A stretch of DNA of 64,000 nt from Schaedlerella arabinosiphila (GCF_003885045.1 NZ_RHJS01000002.1:3224001-3288000); one strand, 5' to 3'. Counted from the first letter of the stretch, positions 8,484-18,533 are shown. The notes: generated by a model from the letters alone, not told the origin. Translations and numbers: made by a program.

Positions 8484-8989
8484 CATGTTTTACGTGTTAA
8501 GAAAATCCCAATGACTGCGCCAATCAGGATCATCGGCGCTGCTCTCACAAACAGCCATTCTAATGCGTGAAATGCCACTCCGAGAACGGCGGTTTCGGGA
8601 TCTCCATAATCCCACCCCAAATAAGGACTTTCCAATGCCGATAAGGCTGCAAAAATGACTGCTGTGACTATGCACAATACGATAAAAAACCAATGCAGAA
8701 TCCGTTTACCTGTGGTTTTTCTCCGGGCAAGCTGCAGGTTTATCACCTCCAGCTTTGCGGAAATTGCTTTTAAGTCATCCGCCTCCGACTCAATAACGGT
8801 TTCTCCAAGCAGCGTACTCACGGGTGTTTCAAGCGCTTCCGATATGGAGATCAACATATCAGAATCGGGAACTGATAACCCTTGCTCCCATTTAGAAATT
8901 GTCTGCCGCACCACGTTCAGCTTGACGGCAAGCTCTTGTTGTGAAAGTCCTTTTGATTTTCTGATTGCTTTCAAATTTTCGTTAAGCAT
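8483..8989 (-). CDS. XRE-family regulator with C-terminal membrane segments
   Basis: 168 residues. Residues 1-65 are a Cro/C1-type helix-turn-helix (LSQQELAVKLNVVRQTISKWEQG is the recognition region; key residues Q17, Q32-S34). A short linker is followed by about three hydrophobic helices (from RILHWFFIVLCIVTAVIF onward), so the DNA-binding part is tethered to the membrane. Such proteins usually respond to envelope or peptide signals, but no partner is adjacent. I chose the ATG at 8989 because AAAGGAG precedes it; the frame is open to 9124 without a comparable site. Confidence 0.85.
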   Translation of the reverse strand: MLNENLKAIRKSKGLSQQELAVKLNVVRQTISKWEQGLSVPDSDMLISISEALETPVSTLLGETVIESEADDLKAISAKLEVINLQLARRKTTGKRILHWFFIVLCIVTAVIFAALSALESPYLGWDYGDPETAVLGVAFHALEWLFVRAAPMILIGAVIGIFLTRKT

Positions 8990-9125
8990 TAAAATAGACT
9001 CCTTTCTTTCTGTTGTTGCCGCTATTGTAGCCGAAACCGCCCGTTGCCGCAAGCAACGCAAATTAACATGGTCCATTTTTCCGTCAGAATGCCGAAAACG
9101 TCTGTGCGGCAGGATACTGACCACA

Positions 9126-12100
9126 TCAGATCCGGCGTTTTTTCAGCAGGAAAAGCAACGCCGCCGCTCCGACGACAGAACACCACGCCCCGGCCGTTCT
9201 CCCCGGCGCATGATAGACCAGCTCCACATCGTGGCTTCCCTTTCCGATGGAAAATCCCAGAAACGCCAGATTCACCTTCCCATACTCCGCCGCTTTCCCG
9301 TCCACCCGGACTTCAAAATTGGAATCATAGGGGATGGACGTCACAAAATACCCGTCCTCCTCCACATCCACAGAACCCGCGATCACATTTCCTTTGGTCC
9401 TGTCCGGATCCGGATGAAATTCCGACCGATAGAGCCTGCTGCTTCGCTCCCGGTTCAGCGATTTTTCCCAGTCTCCCATATAACAGGTGAGATCCGAAAT
9501 CTCATATTCTCCCTTTCCCAGCGAAAGCTCCGCCGATGTTTTCCCCTTTTCCAGCACAACCGCATAGGAAAATATAGTATTTCCATTATAGTAAAAATGA
9601 TCCCTGGCCGTCAGTTTATTCCGCTCCCCCTCCAGCCACACCGTCACATCCTGGGTCCGACTGTTATAATTCTTCACCCGGAATCTGCAGAACAAAACCC
9701 GGTTCTTCTCTGCCGCGTCCCCTCCCCCCGATCCGGAAAGGTCTATTTGAACCGTGCTCTTCTGTTCCGCCCGAATCCGATAGCCCTCCCTCATCTCCGT
9801 AATCTCCAGGGAATCCCCGTTCTGCGCCGGCAGCACAAATTCCACCGGTTTTAATGCCTGCCGAACCTCTTCCAAGATCTGCCGATCCATTTTTCCGAGA
9901 ACTGCTTCCTGATCCCTGTTTTCCATGTATCCGGCCGCTTCTTGTTGTATTTCCGCAGCATCCATGCTTTCGACATCCTCCGATACCATCGCATTTTCTC
10001 TGCCGGCGTTCGCTTCCCCCTTACTTTCTCCATCGTCTCCTGCGCCCCCTTCCCGGTCAGGCCGCACGGCCGCATAAGCCAGCGCCATCTGGTTATAAGG
10101 AAATTCCAGTCCTCGATAAGCCTGCTCCGAGAGCACCCGGTCCGTCGCATATGCCGCCGGAGCCGCTTCCAGGTTCTGATAGATCCCCCTGTCTCCTGCA
10201 TTCCCGATCCGCTCATACCCCGGAACCTCTCTTTCCGATATCAGATACCGGACGCCCATGAACTGCAGAAACAGCGGATTTCTCGATACCGACTGCATCA
10301 GGTCATTGCGGAAGGGCTCCTCCACTTCAAAAATTGTTTTCCGAAACTCCTGATATTCCCGATTATAAGAGGAAGAATACAAAGAGGAAATGTATTGGCC
10401 CATGGTCCGGACCCGGTTCAGCTCCGCGGCGTTTTCCGTCTCATTCCCGACCAGCTCCAGCCGGTAGAATCCGCGGTCCTCCGCCAGTATGTCCCCAATT
10501 GCCTGCCCTATGGCCGGGTCGTTCACCTTCTCATAAAACTCCCGGCTCTCGATCCTGCCCGCCTGCTCATGAAACATCGAACCAAACAAAACCAGAAACA
10601 CCACCGGAGGAAGCATCAAAATCATCGTCTGTTTCCTCCGCCAGTACAGCAGGAAGCATCCTCCCATGATCGCTCCATCCAATAGAAACAATTCTGTGTA
10701 TTCCGAAGCCCCCGCACTCACTTGCTCTGCCCAGAGAAGCCCAAGGGTTATCACATAGGGAACGGCTCCCATCACGAAGGATATCCGTTTTTCCTGCAGT
10801 TTTTTCAGATAGCATGCTATAAGATAACAAAGGAGCGGCAGACAGGGGATCAATGCTTTGTCCCGAACATAGAGCCCTCCGTTCAGCGCCCAGGAAAAAA
10901 ACGGAACCGTCAGAAGCACCGCGCATCCCCAGGACAGCACCCGGTCTTTTCGTTCCTGGTACCCGAATCCCGCAGCCAGAACCGTAATCATCAGGGTTGG
11001 AAGCCCGATCCCATAAGGCGTATAGAGCAGCCGCCCCATCTGTATATTCGGAATCCACAAAGAAGCCAGGCTGACCGAAGCCCTGGAGCCTTCCCTCCCT
11101 GCCAGCGCCGCAGCCGTAGGAATCAGGAGGATTCCGCTCATCAGCACAGCCGTCAGCATAGGCTGCAGAAACCGAATCCCGTCACACAGAAAGCCAATCA
11201 CCGTGATCCTGCGCCCTGTTCTCCCCTCCATGCCTTCCGGCACAACCACAAACCCTGCTCTCCCCTCCATGCCTTCCGGCGCAACCACAACCCCCGTTCT
11301 CCTCTCCGTAACCCCCGGCGCAATCCCGAGGCCCCTTCTGTTCCTCACAAAAAACCTTTTTATCCCACCGAATTTTAGATTCCATGCTATATTTTTCGCA
11401 GCAGGATATTTTTTAATTTCTTTTATATCCATCTCCGTTTTTACATCGCATACTATGTTTTTATCAGCAGAATCTTTTTTGTTTCTTCCAGAAACTACAT
11501 AGCATACTACTTTTTTTATCCCAGAACAAACACAGGTAACAGTATGCAAAGAATCTCCGCCAACGTTCCTTCCTCCGGACAACTCTCCCGTTTCTTTTCC
11601 GCGCAGCAGATCCGCCTTTCCTCCCTCCGCCGGAATACCTGCATCATCCTTTTCTCCACCCGCCGGAATGCCTGCATCATCCTTTTCTCCACCCGTCGGA
11701 ATGCCTGCATCATCCTTTCCTCCACCTGCTGGAACGCCTGCATCATCCGCGCACTCCACGTACCTGTAAATCCCATACAGCACCAGCGTCAGCATCCCTC
11801 CAATGCTGAAATAAAAACTGGCCAAAATCATCAGGAATACACTGACCGTATACAGCAGTTTTCCTCCCGTCTCAAAATAACGATCCACTCCCAAAAAAGC
11901 CATGCACAGAAACGGCATATAATTGACAAACATGATCTGGCAGTAGGAATGGAAGATCATGGGCCCTGACAGAAGATACATCAGAGCAGTCATAAAACAG
12001 ATGCTGCCGGAAAAGCCCCGTTTCAGAAGCCATCCATAGAACAGCTCCGCGGAAAGCACCAGGCTCACGATGGAAGCCCCCATCAGATAATCCCCCATTT

Positions 12101-12407
12101 TTACAAAAGGCAGCAGATAGGAGATCAGAATCACCGGGTGAAACAGCCCATAGTAAGAGAAGTTGTAGATATTCTGCCCGCCCCCGATATTTGCCGCAAA
12201 CTCCGGAAACAAATTCCCCGTCTCATAGAACTGCTGCCGGAAATAGTCCGGAATCACACTGTGCTGGCTGATCCAGTCCACATTGGAACCGAAGATCCCG
12301 TACCGCCCCACAAAAAACCAGCAGAAGAACAGGCCCAGCGCCCCCAGAAAAAGAAACGGCAGCGCCCGTCTCCATTTCGCTCCAGCCCCCATACGTTTAC
12401 TCTTCAT
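9126..12407 (-). CDS. YfhO-family polytopic membrane protein with repeat-filled loop
   Basis: 1093 residues with an N-terminal membrane anchor, many transmembrane helices, and a C-terminal extracytoplasmic beta-rich domain ending in a final helix before LLKKRRI. YfhO proteins act with a CsbB-type GT2 enzyme to transfer sugars from undecaprenyl phosphate to teichoic acids; here the GT2 gene lies 14 bases upstream (12422-13432), supporting the same role. Between about residues 205 and 390 there is a hydrophilic insertion made of two tandem repeats: 11-residue units of the form EKDDAGIPAGG and 13-residue units of the form RTGVVVAPEGMEG, joined by a Lys/Asp-rich stretch. This insertion is not part of the family core. 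A second low-complexity Ala/Glu stretch lies near residue 800. Confidence 0.87.
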   Translation of the reverse strand: MKSKRMGAGAKWRRALPFLFLGALGLFFCWFFVGRYGIFGSNVDWISQHSVIPDYFRQQFYETGNLFPEFAANIGGGQNIYNFSYYGLFHPVILISYLLPFVKMGDYLMGASIVSLVLSAELFYGWLLKRGFSGSICFMTALMYLLSGPMIFHSYCQIMFVNYMPFLCMAFLGVDRYFETGGKLLYTVSVFLMILASFYFSIGGMLTLVLYGIYRYVECADDAGVPAGGGKDDAGIPTGGEKDDAGIPAGGEKDDAGIPAEGGKADLLRGKETGELSGGRNVGGDSLHTVTCVCSGIKKVVCYVVSGRNKKDSADKNIVCDVKTEMDIKEIKKYPAAKNIAWNLKFGGIKRFFVRNRRGLGIAPGVTERRTGVVVAPEGMEGRAGFVVVPEGMEGRTGRRITVIGFLCDGIRFLQPMLTAVLMSGILLIPTAAALAGREGSRASVSLASLWIPNIQMGRLLYTPYGIGLPTLMITVLAAGFGYQERKDRVLSWGCAVLLTVPFFSWALNGGLYVRDKALIPCLPLLCYLIACYLKKLQEKRISFVMGAVPYVITLGLLWAEQVSAGASEYTELFLLDGAIMGGCFLLYWRRKQTMILMLPPVVFLVLFGSMFHEQAGRIESREFYEKVNDPAIGQAIGDILAEDRGFYRLELVGNETENAAELNRVRTMGQYISSLYSSSYNREYQEFRKTIFEVEEPFRNDLMQSVSRNPLFLQFMGVRYLISEREVPGYERIGNAGDRGIYQNLEAAPAAYATDRVLSEQAYRGLEFPYNQMALAYAAVRPDREGGAGDDGESKGEANAGRENAMVSEDVESMDAAEIQQEAAGYMENRDQEAVLGKMDRQILEEVRQALKPVEFVLPAQNGDSLEITEMREGYRIRAEQKSTVQIDLSGSGGGDAAEKNRVLFCRFRVKNYNSRTQDVTVWLEGERNKLTARDHFYYNGNTIFSYAVVLEKGKTSAELSLGKGEYEISDLTCYMGDWEKSLNRERSSRLYRSEFHPDPDRTKGNVIAGSVDVEEDGYFVTSIPYDSNFEVRVDGKAAEYGKVNLAFLGFSIGKGSHDVELVYHAPGRTAGAWCSVVGAAALLFLLKKRRI
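11221..11337 (-). repeat. Three 39-bp tandem repeats inside the YfhO gene
   Basis: Units begin at 11221, 11260 and 11299. The first two differ at only a few bases; the third is diverged. Each encodes 13 residues (pattern R-T/A-G-V/F-V-V-x-P-E-G-M-E-G), so copy changes keep the frame. Confidence 0.85.
11627..11758 (-). repeat. Four 33-bp tandem repeats inside the YfhO gene
   Basis: Near-identical 33-base units, each containing GCCTGCATCATCC and TCCACC, encode 11 residues (EKDDAGIPAGG type). Period is a multiple of three, so slippage would lengthen or shorten a loop without a frameshift. Confidence 0.88.
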
Positions 12408-12421
12408 CTTCCTTCACCTCT

Positions 12422-13432
12422 TCACTGTCCGCAGGTTCCCAAAAATCTGCCGGATACCCCCTGTTTCTCCCGGCTGTCCTGCAGTAAAATTACATTCTTT
12501 TCCTCCCGGCTGCTCTCCTTCAAGATAAACACCGGCCTGTGCTTCGTCTCCAGGTAGGTCTTGGACAGATACTGACCCACGATCCCCGTACAAAACAACT
12601 GAATCCCGCTGACCAGAAAAATGATGCACACCAGCGACGGCCAGCCGGACACCGGGTCGCCCCACACCAGCGTGCGCACGATGATGAACAGGATCATGAA
12701 AAAGGAAAGCCCGCAGAACACCATCCCCATGACCGATGCCAGAGACAGCGGCGCCACAGAAAATCCCGTGATCCCTTCCATGGAATACCAGAAAAGCTTG
12801 CGCACAGACCATTTCGTCTCTCCGACGGACCGCTCCACATTTTCATATTCCAGCCATTTCGTCTCAAAGCCCACCCATTCAAAGATCCCCTTTGAAAAAC
12901 GGTTGTATTCGCTCATTTCCAGAACCGCATTCACCATCTTCCGGCTCATCAGCCGGTAATCCCTTGCCCCGCTGACCAGCCTGATCCTGGAAATGCGGTT
13001 GATAAAATCATAAAACTTTTCCGACAGAAACGACCGAATCCGCGGCTCCCCGGCCCTGGTCGAGCGTTTTGCCGCCACGCACTCATAGCCATCCTCGGTG
13101 ACGATCCGGTACATTTCCGGCAGAAGCTCGGGCGGATCCTGCAGATCCACATCCATCACCGCCGCAAAATCCCCGGACGCATATTTCAGCCCCGCATAGA
13201 TCGCCGCCTCTTTCCCAAAATTTCTGGAAAAGGAAAGAAAGCGGCAGCGTTCGTCCTGTTCACTCATCTTCCGCATGATACGGAGCGTACCGTCCGTCGA
13301 ACCGTCATCCACAAACAACAGTTCAAACTCCACGTCCGCCATCCCATCCATCACGGCAGACATTTTCTCGTAGTATACCGGCAAAGCCTCCTCCTCGTTC
13401 AGGCAGGGAATTATAATACTGATCTTCTTCAT
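12422..13432 (-). CDS. GT2 glycosyltransferase (polyprenyl-phosphate sugar synthase type)
   Basis: 336 residues with an N-terminal GT-A domain: IIPCLNEEEAL, FVDDGSTDGT (nucleotide binding), DVDLQDPPE (metal-binding DxD region), and a C-terminal pair of transmembrane helices (about 230-255 and 265-290). This is the CsbB/GtrB/DPMS-like architecture that charges undecaprenyl phosphate with a sugar on the cytoplasmic face. The adjacent YfhO-family gene 14 bases downstream would use that lipid-linked sugar. Acceptor polymer and sugar are not readable. GAGGAG precedes the ATG at 13432. Confidence 0.9.
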   Translation of the reverse strand: MKKISIIIPCLNEEEALPVYYEKMSAVMDGMADVEFELLFVDDGSTDGTLRIMRKMSEQDERCRFLSFSRNFGKEAAIYAGLKYASGDFAAVMDVDLQDPPELLPEMYRIVTEDGYECVAAKRSTRAGEPRIRSFLSEKFYDFINRISRIRLVSGARDYRLMSRKMVNAVLEMSEYNRFSKGIFEWVGFETKWLEYENVERSVGETKWSVRKLFWYSMEGITGFSVAPLSLASVMGMVFCGLSFFMILFIIVRTLVWGDPVSGWPSLVCIIFLVSGIQLFCTGIVGQYLSKTYLETKHRPVFILKESSREEKNVILLQDSREKQGVSGRFLGTCGQ

Positions 13433-13901
13433 ATCTTGTCATCTCCTCTTTCCTATTTCAGCCGAAGTCCGCTCTTTTTGCAGCCCGGTTGGCTTCTTTT
13501 CATGCTGCAGGCCGCACCCTGACCAGGTGTGACCCGAAGCCAGTAATTACCATATCCATCACTTTAAACCACATATTTTAAAAACCCTTCCAATAAAATC
13601 TTAAGTTTTCTTAAAAAACCATCATAGTTTTTCTTAACTCCCTGCCAAACATACACAACCGCCGACCCCTTTTCCTTCTATATAAAAGGCTTCCCAAAAT
13701 CCCCCGGCAGGATACCTTCTGCATTCACAAAACTCCCCTAAGGGCACCCCGTTATGGCCATTCGGCCTTTTTATAAAGTATATCCACAAATAATCACAAA
13801 CTGTTCTCAATTTCAAATTATCACAAATTCGTGATTACCTGCTCCGGGCTTTTTCAAACGTCCCCTCCCCCTGGTATCCCCCCGTGCCGCACCGCTGCCC
13901 C
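13433..13901. other. Gene-free interval upstream of the GT2 gene
   Basis: No reading frame with a ribosome binding site is seen. The left part is GC-rich, the middle (about 13560-13640) is A/T-rich with runs such as TTAAGTTTTCTTAA. The GT2-yfhO promoter should be here but I could not pick hexamers with confidence. Confidence 0.5.
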
Positions 13902-13941
13902 AAAAAAAGACCGCATCCCCTTGTTACAGGAATACGGTCTC
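13902..13941 (-). terminator. Terminator of the lipoprotein/kinase operon
   Basis: On the - strand AGACCGTATTCC pairs with GGGGATGCGGTCT and is followed by seven T residues. It lies 23 bases past the kinase stop codon. Confidence 0.9.
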
Positions 13942-13963
13942 CAAACGTCCGCGCTATAAAATT

Positions 13964-16639
13964 TTACACTTCCCCGGTTCCGATCACCGTCTTTACGGTC
14001 TGCTCCAGAACCGCCATGTCGATAGGCTTCGCCGCATGGGCGTTCATTCCGGCCTCCAATGCGTCCCGGATATCCTCCGCAAAGGCATTGGCCGTCATGG
14101 CAATGATGGGGATCTTCCCGGCCAGCGGGTGGTCAGAGCTCCGGATCTTCCGGGTAGCCTCATACCCATTCATCACCGGCATCTGTACGTCCATCAGAAT
14201 CATCTGGTACTGTCCCGGGACAGAATTTGCAAAGGTGTCCACCACCACCTGCCCGTTCTCACAGATCTCGCAGGAAGCTCCCGCCATATCCAGCAGCTCG
14301 CTTAAGATCTCCGCGTTGATCTCATTATCCTCCGCCACCAGGATATGCATACCGTGGAGAGGGCTCAGCTCTTCCGGTTCCGCAGACACTTCGTTGGGCT
14401 TCGGATTCCGGATATTCCTGCTCAGCACATCATCCACCTTCTGACGAAAACTGGTAAGGAAGAAGGGTTTCGGCAAAAAGGCATCCACCCCCGCCTCCCT
14501 GGCTTCGTCTTCGATTTCCGGCCAGTCGTAGCTGGTGAGCACCAGGATCGGGATATGGTGGGGCACCTCCCGGCGAATGCGCCGCGCGGTCTCCACACCG
14601 TCCATTCCCGGCATTTTCCAGTCCAGAAGCACGATATCGTAAGGACAGCCCTTCTGCTCGGACTCCTTGATCCTGCTGACTGCCGTCTGCCCATCCAGGG
14701 TATACTCCACCGCAACCCCGGTTCCTTCCATGGTCAGCTCAATGTTCTGGCAGATGACCTCCTCATCGTCCACTGCCAGCAGCCGTGTAATACCGTGTTT
14801 CTGCCAATAGCTCTGATCAAATGCATGTTCGCTGATGTGCAGCTCCAAATCCACCGTAAAAGTGGTTCCCTTTCCCTTTTCGCTCTCCACCTGGATATTG
14901 CCGCCCATCAAATCCAGAAGGCTCTTGGTGATGGCCATGCCGAGGCCCGTGCCCTGGATTCGGTTCGTCACGCTGTCCTCCTCCCGGGTAAACGCCTGGA
15001 ACAGCTTCTTCTGGTATTCCTCGCTCATGCCGTAGCCGTTGTCTGCCACAATAAAACGAAAATGAGCAAGCTGCTTGGCGAACTGGGGCAGCTCCTGCAC
15101 CGTCAGCGAAACACAGCCGCCGTCCGGCGTATACTTCACCGCGTTGGACAGCAGGTTTAAAAGGATCTGGTTCAGCCGCAGCTTATCCATCACCACATGC
15201 TCATGCTTCAACTCCCTGCTGTACACCTCAAAAGTATGCCCCTTCGCTTTCATCTGGGGGCGGATGATGGAATCAATATTCTCGATCAGATCCACCATAT
15301 TCTCATCAGACAGATTCAATGTCGTCTTGCCCGCTTCGATCTTGCTGATATCCAGAATGTCATTGATCAGCCCCAGCAGATGCTGACTGGACGAAGCGAT
15401 CTTTCGGGTGTACTCCCGCACCTTATCCGGATTGTTCACATCCCTGGCCAGAAGCGCCGCGAAACCTACGATGGCGTTCATAGGTGTACGGATGTCATGG
15501 CTCATATTCGACAAAAACGAACTCTTGGCCCGGTTCGCCTCCTCGGCAATCCGAAACGCCTGCTCCGCCGTCTCCTTGGACCGGGCCAGCATGGCATTGG
15601 ACTCCTCCAGACGCTGGTTCATCTCCTCCTGCCTGCGCAGATTTTCCTGCTCCTGCAAAAACAGCCGTACACTGCTCTGCTGCCTGATAAAAAAGACCAG
15701 CGCCAGGCTCAGAAGCACCAGCAGCATCACCGCAAAAATAAGCAGCATCCGTACCACCGCGTTCACCAGGCTCACCGTCCCGGAAGCCACAAATTCCGCC
15801 GGGATCAAAAACAGCAGCAGCGTATCGTACTCCGCCAGTGAGGTCAGGCAGTAATAATATTCCGTCCCATTGTGCAGAAAACTGCTGCTGACCGTATCCG
15901 TACTCTTTAACACAGACCGCAGATCCCTGCATTTCTGGCCTTCCATCTCCTCCAGCACCTTGAGCACATTATATGACTGGATGGCATTCTCCCTGGAAAC
16001 GTCGTCGTGCATCCGGGTCCCGTTGCTTTTCAGTATGTATGTCTCATTTTGGCTGCCATAAGCCGCACTGTCATAGTATTCGGTCAGGGTATAGACGTCC
16101 TTGAGCAAAACGGCGTGGGTATACACCTCCGCGCCCCCTTCCGTCTGAATCGGGGTCTCCAGCTTCTGCACAAAGGCCCAGTAGCTTCCCTGGTCATAAA
16201 TATAACTGTCCGAGATAAACGTATACCGCTCCTCCCCGCCGGAGATCAGGCCGATGTCAGACCAGACGCCGTGCTTTCCTTCCCCGTCGCAGCAGTTCCC
16301 CTGGCTGTCCAGCAGGACCAGCCGCGAGCTGCTGTCCTCGGTTTCCATCACCTGCTCCAGTTCCCGGATATACGCGCTCACATCCTCCGCCGTATCAAAT
16401 TGCTGCCGCTTTAGCAGGTTGACCGCGGCGGTAAGGTAGTTCCAGTGAAAATCCAGCGCGTTGCACAAGTTTACACGCACCTGGGAAGTAATCTCGTTGA
16501 GCTGCGCAGTACGCTCCACGAAAATCTGCTGCTGCAGATAGTTTGTAATGTAAGAACCGCCGGCCAGCAGAAATACAAGCAGGCCAATGATCAATACTGC
16601 CGGCAGGGCAAGTTTCCGTCTATGTTGATTGGACTTCAT
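13964..16639 (-). CDS. Membrane hybrid sensor histidine kinase with two receiver domains
   Basis: 891 residues. A transmembrane helix at about 11-32 and a second at about 293-316 enclose a 260-residue extracytoplasmic sensor region (Cache-like size). Then a coiled coil, HisKA with the phosphorylated histidine in NMSHDIRTPMNA, HATPase_c with NLLSNAVKYT, DNGYGMSEE and GTGLGMAIT, then two receivers: RLLAVDDEE..VLLDWKMPGMDG and ILVAEDNE..ILMDVQMPVMNG. There is no HPt or DNA-binding output, so phosphate must leave to another protein. I placed the start at 16639 because AAGGAGG lies 5 bases upstream; the frame is open to 16660 where it would overlap the preceding stop. Last gene of a three-gene operon with two fused lipoproteins. 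Confidence 0.92.
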   Translation of the reverse strand: MKSNQHRRKLALPAVLIIGLLVFLLAGGSYITNYLQQQIFVERTAQLNEITSQVRVNLCNALDFHWNYLTAAVNLLKRQQFDTAEDVSAYIRELEQVMETEDSSSRLVLLDSQGNCCDGEGKHGVWSDIGLISGGEERYTFISDSYIYDQGSYWAFVQKLETPIQTEGGAEVYTHAVLLKDVYTLTEYYDSAAYGSQNETYILKSNGTRMHDDVSRENAIQSYNVLKVLEEMEGQKCRDLRSVLKSTDTVSSSFLHNGTEYYYCLTSLAEYDTLLLFLIPAEFVASGTVSLVNAVVRMLLIFAVMLLVLLSLALVFFIRQQSSVRLFLQEQENLRRQEEMNQRLEESNAMLARSKETAEQAFRIAEEANRAKSSFLSNMSHDIRTPMNAIVGFAALLARDVNNPDKVREYTRKIASSSQHLLGLINDILDISKIEAGKTTLNLSDENMVDLIENIDSIIRPQMKAKGHTFEVYSRELKHEHVVMDKLRLNQILLNLLSNAVKYTPDGGCVSLTVQELPQFAKQLAHFRFIVADNGYGMSEEYQKKLFQAFTREEDSVTNRIQGTGLGMAITKSLLDLMGGNIQVESEKGKGTTFTVDLELHISEHAFDQSYWQKHGITRLLAVDDEEVICQNIELTMEGTGVAVEYTLDGQTAVSRIKESEQKGCPYDIVLLDWKMPGMDGVETARRIRREVPHHIPILVLTSYDWPEIEDEAREAGVDAFLPKPFFLTSFRQKVDDVLSRNIRNPKPNEVSAEPEELSPLHGMHILVAEDNEINAEILSELLDMAGASCEICENGQVVVDTFANSVPGQYQMILMDVQMPVMNGYEATRKIRSSDHPLAGKIPIIAMTANAFAEDIRDALEAGMNAHAAKPIDMAVLEQTVKTVIGTGEV

Positions 16640-16656
16640 ACAGCCCTCCTTCTTTC

Positions 16657-18513
16657 TCAATGCAAAATTATATAATCGGTGGGCTCTGCCAGCTGCCTGC
16701 CCTCCGTCAGACGATCCGCAATCAGCTGCTTGAAAGACAGCTCCACCTTCTCATACTCCGATGCCCCGGCCTCTGCAAGGATATCCCCATGCATAAGCTG
16801 TTCATTTCCAAGCACCGCCAGGTCATAGGTACGATCCCGGTCCAGCTCCCGGCCTTCCAGGGTCAGCCTTTCCAAGTCATAGCCCTGATCCGTCCTGCGA
16901 AGTTCCATCTCAAAACCGCTGGAAACATAGAGCGTAGAGTCATTGACGACCGATCCCCGTTTGCCTTCAGCGGCCAGGACATTGTCCAGGTATTCATACA
17001 GCTGCCCACCCGTCATCTCGCACCGCAGGATCTCGACAGTCTCCCCTATGGTCAAAAACCCCAGCTCCTCCTGTGTATACTCACCGGCGTAAATATTCCC
17101 CGCCACATTGGAGGACTGGCCCACCAAAAGCTGGGCGTCCAGCTCTTCCCGCAGGGAATTGATCACCGCGGATGCCGCCGGACTCCCGCCGTCATCCTGG
17201 AATGCATACGGATATTCCGTCTCAATGCAGACGGCTGCAGGCACTTCCTCCTCCTCTGAACGCATCGCCTCATTGAATGCGTCAAACGCAGAACCTGCGT
17301 CTGGATATTTTCCCGTAATCATCCCCTGGATCACCATTTCCGATATGGAAAACATGTCCGATGAAGCCAGACGGATATAAAGCCTGTTGTCATCCACATA
17401 GGATTTCATTTCGCTGAACATAGGCGATAGCTTCTGCTCCGAACCCTTGCTGTAGGTAATCATATCCTGCCCGCCGGCAATATGCTGCTGTCCGTCCTGA
17501 TCAAGCATGGCTTCCAGAACATCCAGGATCAGCTCCTTCCGTTTCGGATTTTCATCCGCCCTGGCGCTTGCGGCCACCTGGAATGCCGGGTAGGTCAGAT
17601 ACCAGTTGTCCTCCTTTGTATCCCCCGGATAAGGAATCATGACAGACTCCCCTTCCACTTCGTACCGTCCGGCCTCCCCGCAGGTACCGCGGATCATTGC
17701 CGCCTTATGGGAACCGTATGCCGCAAATACCGAGGCGGTATCTCCTTTCAGATCGGCTTCCCCGATCCCGGCGCAGTCGATCAGTTCCCGCATCCGCTCA
17801 AATACCGGCATCCAGACCTCCTCGCTGAGCTGATCCGTCTGGCCGCTCTCATAGCGCTGCCGCCACTCCCGTCCCTCCTGGGAATTGAGCCTTGCTATGG
17901 AGAACCCCTGGAGGATCTCCATGCACGTATAATCCGCGCCGAAGTTGGAAAGAAAGGGCCGGATGCCCATATTTTTCAACGTCTCGCAGAGATCTAAAAA
18001 CTCCCGGTAATTGGTCGGGATGCCAAGCCCCTTCGCCTCCAGCAGCTTCTCATTTACCAAAATGCTGTCTACCTCCGCCCAGGTGGGCAGCCAGTTGACC
18101 GTGCCGTCACTGTAGGTATAGCTGCGCAGATAAGATGGGTGAAACGCGCCGGCCAGTTCGCTGCCGCTTAAGTCCATCAGGGAATCCTTCCACGCGGCCA
18201 CATCGCTCAGCGCAAACCGCCTGACCGTCAGGATATCCGGCAAATCCCCATGCTCCTCTTTATACGCATAGAAATCGGTGGAGTTGGTCGCCACATAAAA
18301 CTCAAAGTCCACCTCCGGAAATGTCTCCTGCAGGTAAGGGCCGTAGCGCTCTGTAAGCTGGTCGCTCCACAACGCAATGGAAACCTGCTCCCGTCCGGCA
18401 TCCTTTGCCTGCCTCTCCTGCCCCTCAGGAGACTGCCCGCCGCATCCTGCCAGCGTCACAGCTCCTGCCAGCATCACAATTCCCGCCAGGAACAGACTGA
18501 TCCCTTTCCTCAT
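16657..18513 (-). CDS. Lipoprotein: solute-binding-protein part fused to 5'-nucleotidase C-terminal-like domain
   Basis: 618 residues. A lipoprotein signal ends at the lipobox LAGC (C24). Residues about 40-420 look like a family-1 extracellular sugar-binding protein (LWSDQLTERY start, LPTWAEVDSILVNEKLLE hinge region, and a late substrate lobe). Residues about 450-610 look like the 5'-nucleotidase C-terminal domain: NVAGNIYAGEYTQEELGF, then EMTGGQLYEYLDNVL, then LAVLGNEQLM. The metallophosphatase half that normally precedes that domain is absent, so nucleotidase activity is not expected. It is 20 bases downstream of a second protein of the same build and 17 bases upstream of a hybrid kinase, with no permease nearby, which suggests a ligand-sensing rather than transport role. 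Domain calls are by motif only. Confidence 0.8.
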   Translation of the reverse strand: MRKGISLFLAGIVMLAGAVTLAGCGGQSPEGQERQAKDAGREQVSIALWSDQLTERYGPYLQETFPEVDFEFYVATNSTDFYAYKEEHGDLPDILTVRRFALSDVAAWKDSLMDLSGSELAGAFHPSYLRSYTYSDGTVNWLPTWAEVDSILVNEKLLEAKGLGIPTNYREFLDLCETLKNMGIRPFLSNFGADYTCMEILQGFSIARLNSQEGREWRQRYESGQTDQLSEEVWMPVFERMRELIDCAGIGEADLKGDTASVFAAYGSHKAAMIRGTCGEAGRYEVEGESVMIPYPGDTKEDNWYLTYPAFQVAASARADENPKRKELILDVLEAMLDQDGQQHIAGGQDMITYSKGSEQKLSPMFSEMKSYVDDNRLYIRLASSDMFSISEMVIQGMITGKYPDAGSAFDAFNEAMRSEEEEVPAAVCIETEYPYAFQDDGGSPAASAVINSLREELDAQLLVGQSSNVAGNIYAGEYTQEELGFLTIGETVEILRCEMTGGQLYEYLDNVLAAEGKRGSVVNDSTLYVSSGFEMELRRTDQGYDLERLTLEGRELDRDRTYDLAVLGNEQLMHGDILAEAGASEYEKVELSFKQLIADRLTEGRQLAEPTDYIILH

Positions 18514-18533
18514 TTTTTACACCTCTTTCCCGC

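Noticed and set aside
11221..11758. Regular short repeats that could be mistaken for a CRISPR array
   Set aside because: The repeats are contiguous without unique spacers, are multiples of three, and sit in frame inside the YfhO-family gene.
9854..12557. Long + strand reading frames opposite the YfhO and glycosyltransferase genes
   Set aside because: They have no ribosome binding sites, low-complexity Pro/Arg/His-rich translations and mirror the GC-rich third positions of the real - strand genes.
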